Assembly: GCA_019359125.1 (NCBI GenBank)
Contig: JAHHHY010000002.1
Location: 705,664-769,663, forward strand
DNA: 64,000 nucleotides
Reading direction: 5' to 3'
Source: Pleurocapsa minor GSE-CHR-MK 17-07R
GTDB lineage: Bacteria; Chloroflexota; Anaerolineae; Aggregatilineales; Phototrophicaceae
In this document: positions 26,917 to 36,928 of the stretch, in pieces
Numbering within the stretch: position 1 is the stretch's first letter
How the letters are laid out: every line of letters starts with the position of its first letter
The notes under the pieces: generated by a model
Databases searched by the model: none
What the model was told of the DNA's origin: nothing
The model's input: only the letters and a program-made list of their open reading frames with translations
Program-made: the position numbers and the translations under genes

Positions 26917-28806
26917 TTATTGTACATCGATACCCTGCCAGATGTCCTGGCGCAGCCACAGATAGGCTGTGCCATACACCTGCGTGCTCAGGCTGGTCTG
27001 GCTGACCTGATTCTGCGTCCACCACGCCACATAATCGACAATACCAGCCGACGCGGGCGACCACTGGCGCGTGATGGTGAAGTCTTGGCCGATATACGCG
27101 CCACCCAGATCGGGCACGATATTGGCGTCGATAATGACGACGGGCTGCCCGACTGCCTGCGACGGCTCGGTGATGAAGGTCGTGTTCTGGAAGGTGCGCG
27201 TGTGCCAGGCGATCAGCCCGTCCTGGGCAGCCAGCACGCTGATATCCACCAGATCGAAGCCGCGGCTTTCGCGCTCGGCGATTTCGCGCAGCGTGGCCGT
27301 CAGCAGCACGTTATCGGGGGCGGCGGCGTTGGTGTGCCACAGATGGAAGGGGCTGTCGCTTTCAGGGACGCTCAGCCGCCAGCCGGTGCCCAGGCTGGTC
27401 AGGCCGCCGAAGATGATGAAGGCCAGCGCCACGCCACGCCCGGCAGTGCGCATGCTCCACAGCGTGGCTGCCATGAAGACCGCCAGGATGCTGAACATAA
27501 TTACGACGATCAGCAGGATGAGGCTGGTTACTTCAATCGGTGCGCTGGCGATGCTGCCGTCGGGCGAGAAGGTGAGGGAGCGTCCGACGCCCTGCACAGC
27601 CATCGTGAAGGCGGCCAGCGCGCTGACGCCCACCAGGGCCACCACATAGCGCGCCCACGCCGGGATGTTCCATTCGCCCACGCCGGCATCGTTTTGCAGC
27701 ACCAGCAGCACCAGCCGCGCCGCCAGCGCCGCGACCGGAATCGCGGTCCACAGGCCATGCGCCGGGTTGCCACCGATGAAGAACGCAGTCGCGGCCAGGC
27801 CAGCAATCAGCCACACAGTGAAGATGCGGTCGGCCAGCGTGAAGCTGTCGCGGCGGTAGAGCACGATGATCGCGCTGATGGCCAGTCCCCAGCCAAAGGT
27901 TTCGTAGAATGGCGACGAGAAGCGGGCCAGCGCCTGTGTGCTGTCTGGCGCGCTCACAAAACCGCTCACGGCACCCGCCAGCACCTCGCCCACCGAGGTG
28001 AGTCCGGCCGGATAGAGCATGACAATCGTCGCCGTGAGGAAGACGACCAGCGCGGTGACGGCCAGCGCCAGGCCGACCGGAATCGCACGCAGCAGGTCAA
28101 ACAATCCGACGGAAGCCGGTTTTTCGTCTGGCGTTTCCGCGTCGTCATCGAAGGAATAGCGTGCGTCCACGCTGGCCTGCCAGCGCCAGCCGACGATGAC
28201 CGACAGCGCGACGATGATGAACAGCGCCAGTCCGCCGCGTTCGCCCAGCGTGATGAGTGCCGCTGCGCTGACGACCAGCCCAATGCCGTAGTTGCTGTGG
28301 CGGGTGGCCGCGAACTGGCTGAGGCACCACAGCATAATCACGGCAAACAGCGCCGAGAAAATCACCGGGCTGGAGAAGCGCGACGCCGCCAGCACGACCG
28401 GCGAGATGGCCAGCATCAGGCTGAAGACGAAGGCGTGCCCGGCGCCAAGCTGTCGGCGGAACAGCGCGGGTGTGATGCACAGGAATGCCCCGCTGATGGC
28501 CACGATGAAGCGCGCAGCGAATTCGCTGCTGCCCAGCGTCGTGAATCCGACCGCCTGCGCCAGAAACAGCGTCGGGCTGGAGGCGATCAGCGGATCGCCT
28601 GGCGCGGATGGTGAAATGGCGCGCCATGCGGCCAGCGCATCATGCGTTTCGGCCGGAGACAGCGGAATATCGCCCAGCGATGCCAGGCGCAGCACCAGCG
28701 CCAGGCCAAGCAGCAGCACATACGCAATCCATTCGACGGGGATGGCGCGTGGAATGCTGGCCTGGTGCTCTGATGGTCGTACTTCTGCGTCGATGATCGT
28801 CTGCAT
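26917..28806 (-). CDS. GT39/ArnT-like membrane glycosyltransferase
   Basis: The 629-aa protein has about 12 predicted helices and a C-terminal outer domain. The first outer loop, GDIPLSPAETHDALAAWR, occupies the place of the catalytic acidic pair of GT39 proteins but retains only one clear acidic residue before the next helix (AET). Activity may therefore be altered. SPTLFLAQAVGFTTLGSSEFAARF, the second-helix line, fits the family. It lies 9 nt downstream of the DUF2298 gene and 70 nt upstream of the sigma gene. Its role in surface glycan or glycoprotein assembly is inferred from family and neighbours. Confidence 0.75.
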   Translation of the reverse strand: MQTIIDAEVRPSEHQASIPRAIPVEWIAYVLLLGLALVLRLASLGDIPLSPAETHDALAAWRAISPSAPGDPLIASSPTLFLAQAVGFTTLGSSEFAARFIVAISGAFLCITPALFRRQLGAGHAFVFSLMLAISPVVLAASRFSSPVIFSALFAVIMLWCLSQFAATRHSNYGIGLVVSAAALITLGERGGLALFIIVALSVIVGWRWQASVDARYSFDDDAETPDEKPASVGLFDLLRAIPVGLALAVTALVVFLTATIVMLYPAGLTSVGEVLAGAVSGFVSAPDSTQALARFSSPFYETFGWGLAISAIIVLYRRDSFTLADRIFTVWLIAGLAATAFFIGGNPAHGLWTAIPVAALAARLVLLVLQNDAGVGEWNIPAWARYVVALVGVSALAAFTMAVQGVGRSLTFSPDGSIASAPIEVTSLILLIVVIMFSILAVFMAATLWSMRTAGRGVALAFIIFGGLTSLGTGWRLSVPESDSPFHLWHTNAAAPDNVLLTATLREIAERESRGFDLVDISVLAAQDGLIAWHTRTFQNTTFITEPSQAVGQPVVIIDANIVPDLGGAYIGQDFTITRQWSPASAGIVDYVAWWTQNQVSQTSLSTQVYGTAYLWLRQDIWQGIDVQ

Positions 28807-28815
28807 CGCTCTGTC

Positions 28816-31353
28816 CTATCCCTGTGTGCCTGCCGCCACCTGTGGCACGGCCAGATAAATACGGCTGCTGCCCGACTCGCACAGAATCGGCAGTCGGTCG
28901 CTGAACTTGATTTCGGCCTCACTGCCGTACTTGTCGCGCTCGGCATCGCCGAACATGATATGCGTGATGCCGTAGCGGGCGATGACTTCCTCGGCAGTGC
29001 GCCAGGTGGGGTCATTGTACAGCCGGTCGATATCCAGCTCGCGTGAGCCGGCGATCTGACCGTAAGTGCTGCCGCGCCACTGAAGCTGATGGAAAGGCCA
29101 GTTGATGACATTCGGGATGCCCACCAGTCGGCCAGACAGGCCGGTCGCTGGCGACCCACCGTCATACGAGCCGCCCACGCGCGCCGCCACAACGGCATCA
29201 TCGCCTGCCACCAGATTGCCGAGGCACAGCGTCACCGCCACATCGCCCGCGCTGGCAGTAGTCAGCGCGCCATCGACCGTCAGCGGTGGAGGATCGCCCG
29301 TGCGGAAATAGCTGTTTTCGATCTGGGTGCGATAGTACACGCCCAGCACCGGGTAGAGCAGGCCCAGCGTGATGACCGCGACCGAGCCGCTTCCCAGCAC
29401 GATGCGGGCCGCTGCGGGCAGGCTGCGTTCGCCCTCATGCTGGCCGAAAATGACATGCATGCCGTAGGCGGCCGCGATGCCCCACAGGATCCACGCCTGA
29501 TAGTAGAACTTGAAGACGGTGTTCATGCGCGCGCCGAAGTTGTCGCGCAGATACACGAATTCGGGCAGCAGCGTCAGCATGGCGCCCATACACACCAGCA
29601 GCAGCACAAAGGCCGTCGGTGTCGACACCGTCATGCGCGTGACTGGTGGCGGCTCTTCTGGAAGGTCTTCCCCTTCAACAGAAGGCGTCACACGCGGGAA
29701 CATGCGCCCCAGCGCGATGATGATGATGCCCACCAGCAGTAGCGACGTGAAGATGTGCGTCAGGCGCTTGGTCAGGATTTGCGGGAGCACGGCACTCAGG
29801 CCGCCGTTCTGGTCGAGGAAGCTGAAAACGGTGCTGCGCAGGTCGGGAATCAGCGCACCGATCACCACCAGCACGAAGGCAGCCATGATACACACCCACA
29901 GGATAGTCAGGCCGGCCTGAATGCCGAAGCGCCAGTTCATGCGTTTGCCGGCGCGCCATGCTTCCACGCCGAGGAATGTCGCGATGATGAGCAGCAGCGG
30001 CCCAAACATGATGGCGAACTGGCTGAACGCGGTCGGGTGGATCACGTTGGGCAGCACGCCCCCCAGCTGCGACCGGAACGAAGTCAGGAACGGGAAGTAG
30101 AGCGCGACGGCCAGCGCGACGATCAGCCCGCCGAAGACCGCCATGCTGATGTAATCCTGGCGTGACCAGCGCCCGCTGGGGCTGTTGATCAGGCGGCGCA
30201 GCGCGTCGGCGCCCACCAGCGCGGCCATGTAAATCGGGCCGTCCCAGGTGTTCATGAAGATCAGGCCGCCGCTGGCCACCGCGTACAGGCCGATTTCGGC
30301 CAGCGTGGCGCGCCGTTTGCTCAGCACGACATTGAGCGCCATGCCCAGCGCCAGCACGGCGAAAGGCAGGGCCAGCACATGCGGATGTACGTCCGCCAGC
30401 AGAAAGCTGAACTGCGGGAATTCGTCGATCACTTCAACGCGAGACCCATCCAGATTGCGATCGTTCAGCACGCGTGCGCCGCGGAACCACCACCAGTGGT
30501 CCCAGGACTGGAAATCTGGTGCGGGGGCACCGCGCACTTCATTGCGCTCGTTGGAGTCGATGGCTGACAGATATTCCTGGCTGGCGATGCCGCTCTGATA
30601 CGGTATTTCGATCAGCGGCACCTGATAGTTGCCCAGCAGGATGACGAACACGGTGCCCAGCAGGCCGGTCAGGATGGCGGGCATCACCCGTGACGCCACT
30701 TTTTGCGAGGCGCGTACCAGATTCGCCACCACGCCGAACACAGTGACGCCCGTCAGCGCAAACAGCATCGCCAGGATCAGGTTGAAGGCCATGGTGCTGG
30801 GCACGCCGCTGAGCATGGCCAGCATTGCCGTGATGACGTAGCCGAAGTAGTAATAGCTGATGGCGTAGCCGCTCATCCACGGATCGTTGGGCGGGAAGGC
30901 CTCGCTGCGCATGACCGCGCTCATGAAGGCCAGCTCCATCGGTTTTTCGGTGGCGAACAGGCCGTTCTGATGGGCGCGCACCAGCGCCCAGGCCACGAAC
31001 AGGCCGATGAACAGCAGTTCGGTCGCCAGCACGATGCGCTTGTTGGACGACCACCATGCGCGCAGGTCGATGCGCGTGCCGCTGAAGAACGCGACCACGC
31101 CCAGCACGCCGATGATCACCCAGGCCAGCACCATACCGCTGGTGTCGTTGCGCAGGAAGCCTGAGATGGCCAGCAGCCAATACACGAAGGCCACCAGCAG
31201 CACGCCGGCCGCGCGCGCCAGCGTATAGCCCCGGTCGGGCAGCCCGCCCAGCAGGCGCATGCACAGGGGCAGGGCGGCCAGCCCGGCCAGCGAAACCAGC
31301 AGCCACCAGCTAAAGAGTATTCCGCCCTCGCGGGCAATCCAGTCCAGAATCAT
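28816..31353 (-). CDS. DUF2298 ('YYY') multi-pass membrane protein, stand-alone
   Basis: The 845-aa protein has 14 or more predicted helices and the full DUF2298 signature set: EKPMELAFMSAVMRS near 139, DPWMSGYAISYYYFG near 160-170, FLLADVHPHVLALP near 319, RMNTVFKFYYQAW near 613 and NWPFHQLQWRG near 756. Family members occur in Chloroflexota and archaea next to Agl23-like glycosyltransferases, and their reaction is unproven. The conserved Asp-His-x-His and His-Gln motifs suggest an enzyme, not a pure flippase. Its ATG overlaps the giant gene's stop by one nt (TGATG). Confidence 0.9.
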   Translation of the reverse strand: MILDWIAREGGILFSWWLLVSLAGLAALPLCMRLLGGLPDRGYTLARAAGVLLVAFVYWLLAISGFLRNDTSGMVLAWVIIGVLGVVAFFSGTRIDLRAWWSSNKRIVLATELLFIGLFVAWALVRAHQNGLFATEKPMELAFMSAVMRSEAFPPNDPWMSGYAISYYYFGYVITAMLAMLSGVPSTMAFNLILAMLFALTGVTVFGVVANLVRASQKVASRVMPAILTGLLGTVFVILLGNYQVPLIEIPYQSGIASQEYLSAIDSNERNEVRGAPAPDFQSWDHWWWFRGARVLNDRNLDGSRVEVIDEFPQFSFLLADVHPHVLALPFAVLALGMALNVVLSKRRATLAEIGLYAVASGGLIFMNTWDGPIYMAALVGADALRRLINSPSGRWSRQDYISMAVFGGLIVALAVALYFPFLTSFRSQLGGVLPNVIHPTAFSQFAIMFGPLLLIIATFLGVEAWRAGKRMNWRFGIQAGLTILWVCIMAAFVLVVIGALIPDLRSTVFSFLDQNGGLSAVLPQILTKRLTHIFTSLLLVGIIIIALGRMFPRVTPSVEGEDLPEEPPPVTRMTVSTPTAFVLLLVCMGAMLTLLPEFVYLRDNFGARMNTVFKFYYQAWILWGIAAAYGMHVIFGQHEGERSLPAAARIVLGSGSVAVITLGLLYPVLGVYYRTQIENSYFRTGDPPPLTVDGALTTASAGDVAVTLCLGNLVAGDDAVVAARVGGSYDGGSPATGLSGRLVGIPNVINWPFHQLQWRGSTYGQIAGSRELDIDRLYNDPTWRTAEEVIARYGITHIMFGDAERDKYGSEAEIKFSDRLPILCESGSSRIYLAVPQVAAGTQG

Positions 31354-34300
31354 CAGCCAACATCCAACTGTGCGGGATCAAACGGCGCATCCTGATTGAC
31401 AACATAGATGATCGAGCCATCCGCATCGAAAACGCGCTCGATCAGGCCGAGCTGCTCCATGCGGTCGAACTTGGCCAGCCCGAGCTGGCCGTAATGCGCA
31501 CGCTCGTAACGGCCCAGAATGATGTATTGCACGCGATAATGCTGCAAAATCGCCCACGCCGAGGGCAGGTCGCCGGTCTCGTAGAAACCGTTGACGTTGG
31601 CGTTGCGCATTTCCACCATGCGGCCCATCGGGTCGAGCGTGCGCTGCTGGCGCTGATGGAAGTTCCAGCCGACGACGGCGGGCAGGCCGGTATTGATCGA
31701 GATGCGGGCATTCCATTGATACTGCGTGTCCTCGCCCAGGCCCTCGATGATGACCGGCGAACCCTGCACATTTTCCTGCAGCCAGCGAATCATGGCGTAA
31801 TCGCCGCTCAGCGGGAACGGCGCCAGCGTCGGGTCGAGCGCCAGATTGTCATTGTCGCCCTCCCAGCGCTGCGCCCACGTCATATACATCATGCCGTCCA
31901 GCGTGAAAGGCGGCTGCGCCTGGGTGCCCTCCGCCGTGGTGACCGGCTGCATGCGATATACAGTCCTGCCGCGCGCCGCCATGATCGGGAACAGCGACGC
32001 AATCGTGACCAGCACAACCAGCACCGCTGTCCAGGCGGTGCGCGGGGCAGCCCGCCATTCGCTGCTGGAGCGCCACAGCAGGGCGACGGCCACGCCGCCA
32101 ATCACGCTGAACATCAGCCAGACCTGCATGTAGAACTTGAATACGGTGTTCTGGCGGCCGATATCGCCGTCCAGCACGATGTATTCCACGCCGAGGATCA
32201 GCCCCAGCGCCAGCCCGGCCAGCGCCAGCATGAACTGCATCGGGCGCGTCTGGTTGGCGCGGAAGAACAGCACGCCGACCCACACCAGCATCGGCAGGGC
32301 GACCAGCGTGACCTGCCAATCCAGCGCGGCCAGCACCAGCGCGCCGGTGAAGACCAGCACCGCCGCCGCAGCGCCGATCAGCAGCACCAGGCAGCTTCCA
32401 CGCAGCGATTTGACGCGGCTTTCCTGCAGCCAGCGCGAGGTATCCCACGCCAGCAGCGAAACCACCAGGAAGATGAACAGGCCGTGGATGATGAAGAAGG
32501 CCCACAGCGGCGATTTGCCGTCCGTCCACGGGCGAATGCTGTTATAGGTGCTGGCGTACCAGGTGGTGAAGGGCAGCACGGCCAGCGCAGAAATGACGAT
32601 GAAGCCGCCCACGCGCATGACCATATCGACCAGGCTGTCACGCGAGAGCACGCGCCATTTCAGCCACCAGGCGAAGCCCAGCCCCAGCACACCCAGCAGC
32701 ATGTACGTGATCCAGTCCCAGGTATTGGTGGCGCGCAGCATGCCCACGACAATCGCGCCGATCGCCAGCGCCAGCCAGCGCTGGCCGCGCCGCCGCGAGT
32801 CGTTGCCAGCGTTCAGCACTTCGTTCAGCACGAAGGCGAACACGAACAATTGCAGCGGCATCGAAATCATGTGCGCGTGCAGGTCGGCATAGATGAAAGT
32901 GAAGGCGGGCATCTCGGTGATGGCGCTGCCAACACCTGGCGTTTCCATATAGACCCGGCTCGGCGCCCAGAACCAGCGATCCGGGCTGATATAAATCTGG
33001 TCCCCGCTGAGCAGTCGCTGCAGGCCGGAAAACACGCTGGTGACCTGCTCCTGGATGACCCACGCCTCAAAGCGGAGGCGGTCGCCCAGGTTGTTGGCCT
33101 CGGCGCGCTCGGTCAGCGCGAGCATCGTCGCTTCGTCGCCAATGGTGCCATTTTCGCGCGTGTATTCATCCATCAGGAAGGTTTGCAGGTCCTGCGGCTG
33201 ATCATAGCCGCCAGCATTGGCCAGCCCGGTCAGCATCACACGCGGGGTGTCCAGGTTGCCCAGCACCACGCACAGCAGCATGGCCGCGATGCCCGCCAGC
33301 CATTTATTGGCGCGGCGTTTCCAGGTGCCATCGCTCAGCCTGTCCTTCAGCGCATCGACGATCGAGAAGGCGACCGAGAAGGCGCCAATCGCGGTGACGG
33401 CAAACAGCGTCGGCAGGATCAGGTTATAGGCGATCGATGGCAGCATCTTGAGCAGCAGCACCGGCGTGCCCACGATGACGAAGCCAAAGTAGTAGTAGTT
33501 AATGAAGCCGCCGCTGTACCACGGGTCGATGGCGGGGAAGATCGTGCTGCGCAGCACGCCGTTGAAATAGCCGAAGTCCATCGGCTTTTCGCCGCCGAAG
33601 CTGTCGTGCCACAGGTCTGGATTGATCAGCCGGTAGCCGACGAAGACCATGAACATGATAAACGTGATCGTCTCGATGGCCAGCAGGCGTTTCCAGTGTG
33701 CCCGCACCCAGCGCAGATAGTCACCGCGATGGCGCCACACCAGCGCGAGGCTGACCAGCGCCATGATGACCATGCCGCCGATGACGCCCGCCTGCGACCA
33801 GACCGGCGCGCGCACGCTGGCCAGATACCAGGTGCCGAAGGCCACCAGGAACATGCCGATAAACTTGCTGAAGCCGTAGCCGCGGTCGGCCAGCGCCGGT
33901 AACAGCACATACAGCGCCGGGAACACAGCCGCGCCAAACAGGAACAGCACGCCGTACCACGCGGCAATCGTGACCGGAATGCTGGTGTTAACCGGGCTGT
34001 CGCTGTCGAAACGTTCGGACCAGGTGCCGCCGTTTTCCTGAATCTCGCGGGCCTGCGGGGTGAGCATCAGTGCTGTCGGGGCCAGCGCCGCATCTTCGGT
34101 CGGGACCGTGGCGACATTCACGATCTGCGTGTTGCAGAAATACAGGCCGAGGTCTTCGGGGCACTGGTTATATGGATTGGCATCATAGACGCGGGTGTAG
34201 GGCACAGTCCCCAGGATGTCGCGCACGACTTCCGGATCATAGTTTTCACTGCGCTGGAAAATGAACACCACCGGGTGGTCATACACGCTGAAGGCTTCTT

Positions 34301-36827
34301 CAGACTCGTATTCGTTGAACAGGTCGCCGCCGTAGTAGCCGTTGTAGGTGGGCAGGTACTGATCGCTCACGCGCAGCGGGCCCAGCTCATATGACTCCTG
34401 GAAGGTGGCCACCAGCTCCCAGCCCAGGCGGCCGGAGAACAGGGCATCGTAGTAGACGCCGGTCAGCGGCCAGCGCAGTGGGTTGCGGTTGAGCGTGTCA
34501 TAGAAGCGGTTGCTGGAGATAGCGATATAGTCGCTGTTGTCCAGCGAGCGATACAACGCTGCCAGCTTTTCCGGCCCGTCTTCATACACGATGTCCTGCT
34601 GATAGCCGATGACCAGCCCCCACCACGGGTCGCGGCTATTGCAGTTGCGGCTGTCGCCCACAGTGCCCGGTGGCGGGCTGTCGGCCAGGGTGATGCCATC
34701 CGGCAGCGAACACACCTTCAGCGGCACCGGGTCGTCCCAGGCGCCTTCCCAGGTGAAGATAGTGCCGCCGCTGATGACCGGCCCGCCGCTGATCAGCTCG
34801 ACATCGAAGAAGAATTCTTCACCCTGCGTCACTTCAAACGGCGCGTCGAAGGCCACTTCCACGCGGTCGCCGGTGATGTGCGTGTCCCGCGTCAGATTCT
34901 GGTCGATGGTCGCGGTTGCCACGACGGCGTTGTCGGCGTAACGGCGCACGACGATGCTCAGGACTTCATTTTCAGGGTCATCGTTCGGGTCGCCCAGGTG
35001 CGGCGCATAAAATGACCGGATGGTGCCGGTTTCGCTGGCGACGAAACGGTCGCTGGATGTGGGGATGCTCTCGTCCCAGCGCGTCGATTTTGCCACCAGG
35101 TCATTGTCATCGCTGTTGAAGCGGTTGAAGCTGGGAATCGCCACGCTGGTCAGCGGGACAGCCCGCGTCTGATACTGCCCGTCATTCAGGCTGACCATCT
35201 GGTCAGAGCGGCCATCGCCGGTATCGATCTCCATAGCAAAGTCGCCCGGCGTGTTTTCCCACACCCAGTGACCAGCCTGCACGCGGGTGAGCAGGTTGCG
35301 ATACACATTGGTATACATGGCGGCCCACAGTGTGGTGAATCCGGCCACGACAATCAGCACGCCCCAGGCGAAACCGCGGCGCAGCACAAGGCCGCGCGCA
35401 CGGCGCAGCAGGGCTTTCTCGCGGGCGATGATGAACAATTCATGCATGCCCCACGCTGCTAGCACCGCCAGCGACGCGTACAGCGGGATGAAATAGCGCA
35501 TGGTCATGACCCAGTTGCGCCCCATGAAGGCGAAATAGAAGGTCACCCAGGCCAGCAGCAGGATATTCAGGGTGGCGCCGCGCTTGCCGCGAATCAGGCG
35601 GTAGAACGCCCAGATGAAGGCCGCCCATGCTGTGAGACCCAGCGGCAGGCCCATGCCCCACATGACCATATTCCACCACGGGAACAGGTACGGGGTGCGG
35701 CCGCCCCACTGGAAGTTTGGCGGGCTGTCGATGCTGCCGCTGACAAGCTGCTGGGCAGTCGCCAGGTCATACAGGAAGCGCGGATTGGGCGTCAGTCCGA
35801 AGAATCCCGGCCCCATAAAGGCATACGGATTGGTGACGCGGAAAACGAGGATCGTCACGATGCCGGCCAGCACCAGCCCGAGGAACGCCTGCGTGATGGC
35901 GCGTTCGCGGTCACCAGCGATGCTGTGGCGGTCGAAGGTCGGCAGCACGCGCATGATCGCGGCCAACAGGATCAGCCCCACCAGCGGCGCCAGGTTGATG
36001 CGGCTGGCCAGCGCAAAGCCGAAAAATACGCCGAACAGGATGTAATCGCGCAGCTTGCCCTGCCGCTGAATGCACACGGCAAACAGAATCGTGACCGCGC
36101 AGAACATATCCGAGATGGCGTCGGTGGTGCCGAAGTGCGAGAGCTGTATCGAGAACACGATGCCCGCGTACAGCCACGCGCCCAGCAGACCGACCCACTT
36201 GTTGTGCAGGCGCAGGCCGATACAGAACACGACGACGATGACGCTCATCTCGGCCAGCGCGGACAGATAACGGAAAATCAGATGCACCCCGTCATAGCCC
36301 AGCCACTGGCGCCCGTCGTAGGTGGCCAGTGTGGGGTCTGACTGCACGCTGATGTTACGCGCCCACCATTCGCTGGCCGGAGCGACGACTTCGGCCACGC
36401 TCAGCGTCATAAACAGGGGCAGCGTGCCATACACATACATGCCGTGGCCGGGATTGGCGTTGTGCGGGTTATAAGGCGAACACAGCGCGTCGAAGTAGCC
36501 GCCCATGCCGCCCGTAGCAGGATAACGCGCCACGCACTCGGCCACCTGGGTTTCGGGTGTCCAGTCATCGGTGCCGTTGTCGCTGGGCGCGAGGCGATTG
36601 CCCAGCCCCTGCGTCACATCGGTGATGAAGCGTTCATCCGGGTGCAGATGTGTGAAATCGTCCCAGTTCAGGCCGACAAACCGGAAATAGCCGCCGACCA
36701 GCATGGTGATGACCAGCCCCAGCGCGACCAGCACATTCGAGCGGCTGAAGGTACCGCTGCGCACGCGTGTTCGGCGGGCCGTCATGGGCGCCGGAGAAGA
36801 TGAATAGAACGTGTCTGTCGTCTGCAT
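31353..36827 (-). CDS. Giant membrane protein: Agl23/GT39-like glycosyltransferase fused to DUF2298
   Basis: This protein of about 1824 aa joins two systems in one chain. The N-terminal half (1-520) has GT39-like helices with HLHPDERF in the first outer loop and SHFGTTDA later. A soluble beta-rich region follows (about 540-930). The C-terminal half (about 960-1824) is a complete DUF2298 unit with EKPMDFGYFNG near 1084, DPWYSGGFINYYYFG near 1105, IYADLHAHMISMP near 1317, RQNTVFKFYMQVW near 1562 and GWNFHQRQQR near 1727. The frame opens with GTG at 36857; ATG 36827 (MQTTDTF) is preferred, though its ribosome site is weak. Its stop overlaps the next DUF2298 gene by one nt. Confidence 0.88.
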   Translation of the reverse strand: MQTTDTFYSSSPAPMTARRTRVRSGTFSRSNVLVALGLVITMLVGGYFRFVGLNWDDFTHLHPDERFITDVTQGLGNRLAPSDNGTDDWTPETQVAECVARYPATGGMGGYFDALCSPYNPHNANPGHGMYVYGTLPLFMTLSVAEVVAPASEWWARNISVQSDPTLATYDGRQWLGYDGVHLIFRYLSALAEMSVIVVVFCIGLRLHNKWVGLLGAWLYAGIVFSIQLSHFGTTDAISDMFCAVTILFAVCIQRQGKLRDYILFGVFFGFALASRINLAPLVGLILLAAIMRVLPTFDRHSIAGDRERAITQAFLGLVLAGIVTILVFRVTNPYAFMGPGFFGLTPNPRFLYDLATAQQLVSGSIDSPPNFQWGGRTPYLFPWWNMVMWGMGLPLGLTAWAAFIWAFYRLIRGKRGATLNILLLAWVTFYFAFMGRNWVMTMRYFIPLYASLAVLAAWGMHELFIIAREKALLRRARGLVLRRGFAWGVLIVVAGFTTLWAAMYTNVYRNLLTRVQAGHWVWENTPGDFAMEIDTGDGRSDQMVSLNDGQYQTRAVPLTSVAIPSFNRFNSDDNDLVAKSTRWDESIPTSSDRFVASETGTIRSFYAPHLGDPNDDPENEVLSIVVRRYADNAVVATATIDQNLTRDTHITGDRVEVAFDAPFEVTQGEEFFFDVELISGGPVISGGTIFTWEGAWDDPVPLKVCSLPDGITLADSPPPGTVGDSRNCNSRDPWWGLVIGYQQDIVYEDGPEKLAALYRSLDNSDYIAISSNRFYDTLNRNPLRWPLTGVYYDALFSGRLGWELVATFQESYELGPLRVSDQYLPTYNGYYGGDLFNEYESEEAFSVYDHPVVFIFQRSENYDPEVVRDILGTVPYTRVYDANPYNQCPEDLGLYFCNTQIVNVATVPTEDAALAPTALMLTPQAREIQENGGTWSERFDSDSPVNTSIPVTIAAWYGVLFLFGAAVFPALYVLLPALADRGYGFSKFIGMFLVAFGTWYLASVRAPVWSQAGVIGGMVIMALVSLALVWRHRGDYLRWVRAHWKRLLAIETITFIMFMVFVGYRLINPDLWHDSFGGEKPMDFGYFNGVLRSTIFPAIDPWYSGGFINYYYFGFVIVGTPVLLLKMLPSIAYNLILPTLFAVTAIGAFSVAFSIVDALKDRLSDGTWKRRANKWLAGIAAMLLCVVLGNLDTPRVMLTGLANAGGYDQPQDLQTFLMDEYTRENGTIGDEATMLALTERAEANNLGDRLRFEAWVIQEQVTSVFSGLQRLLSGDQIYISPDRWFWAPSRVYMETPGVGSAITEMPAFTFIYADLHAHMISMPLQLFVFAFVLNEVLNAGNDSRRRGQRWLALAIGAIVVGMLRATNTWDWITYMLLGVLGLGFAWWLKWRVLSRDSLVDMVMRVGGFIVISALAVLPFTTWYASTYNSIRPWTDGKSPLWAFFIIHGLFIFLVVSLLAWDTSRWLQESRVKSLRGSCLVLLIGAAAAVLVFTGALVLAALDWQVTLVALPMLVWVGVLFFRANQTRPMQFMLALAGLALGLILGVEYIVLDGDIGRQNTVFKFYMQVWLMFSVIGGVAVALLWRSSSEWRAAPRTAWTAVLVVLVTIASLFPIMAARGRTVYRMQPVTTAEGTQAQPPFTLDGMMYMTWAQRWEGDNDNLALDPTLAPFPLSGDYAMIRWLQENVQGSPVIIEGLGEDTQYQWNARISINTGLPAVVGWNFHQRQQRTLDPMGRMVEMRNANVNGFYETGDLPSAWAILQHYRVQYIILGRYERAHYGQLGLAKFDRMEQLGLIERVFDADGSIIYVVNQDAPFDPAQLDVG

Positions 36828-36853
36828 ATTTGTCCACACAGCTTTGTCTGGAT

Positions 36854-36874
36854 GCACGTGTCATGTACACGTGC
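36854..36874. promoter_or_regulatory. Inverted repeat upstream of the giant GT-DUF2298 gene
   Basis: GCACGTGT (36854-36861) and ACACGTGC (36867-36874) form an 8-bp perfect dyad with a 5-nt centre, 27 nt upstream of the chosen start. On the minus strand TTGCAC (36902-36907) and an AT-rich stretch about 16 nt further on could form a weak promoter, with the dyad near the start site. Operator role is inferred. Confidence 0.4.
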
Positions 36875-36928
36875 AGGCTGATATTTCCTTAAAAGAACTC
36901 TGTGCAAAGCGGAACTCCGGGCAGCAAA

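Noticed and set aside
26863..28614. 583-residue open frame antisense to the GT39-like gene
   Set aside because: Composition typical of a reverse-frame artefact and no family motif.
31494..33902. 802-residue open frame antisense to the GT-DUF2298 fusion
   Set aside because: Arg/His/Gln-rich shadow without any motif; the opposite strand codes for conserved DUF2298 motifs.
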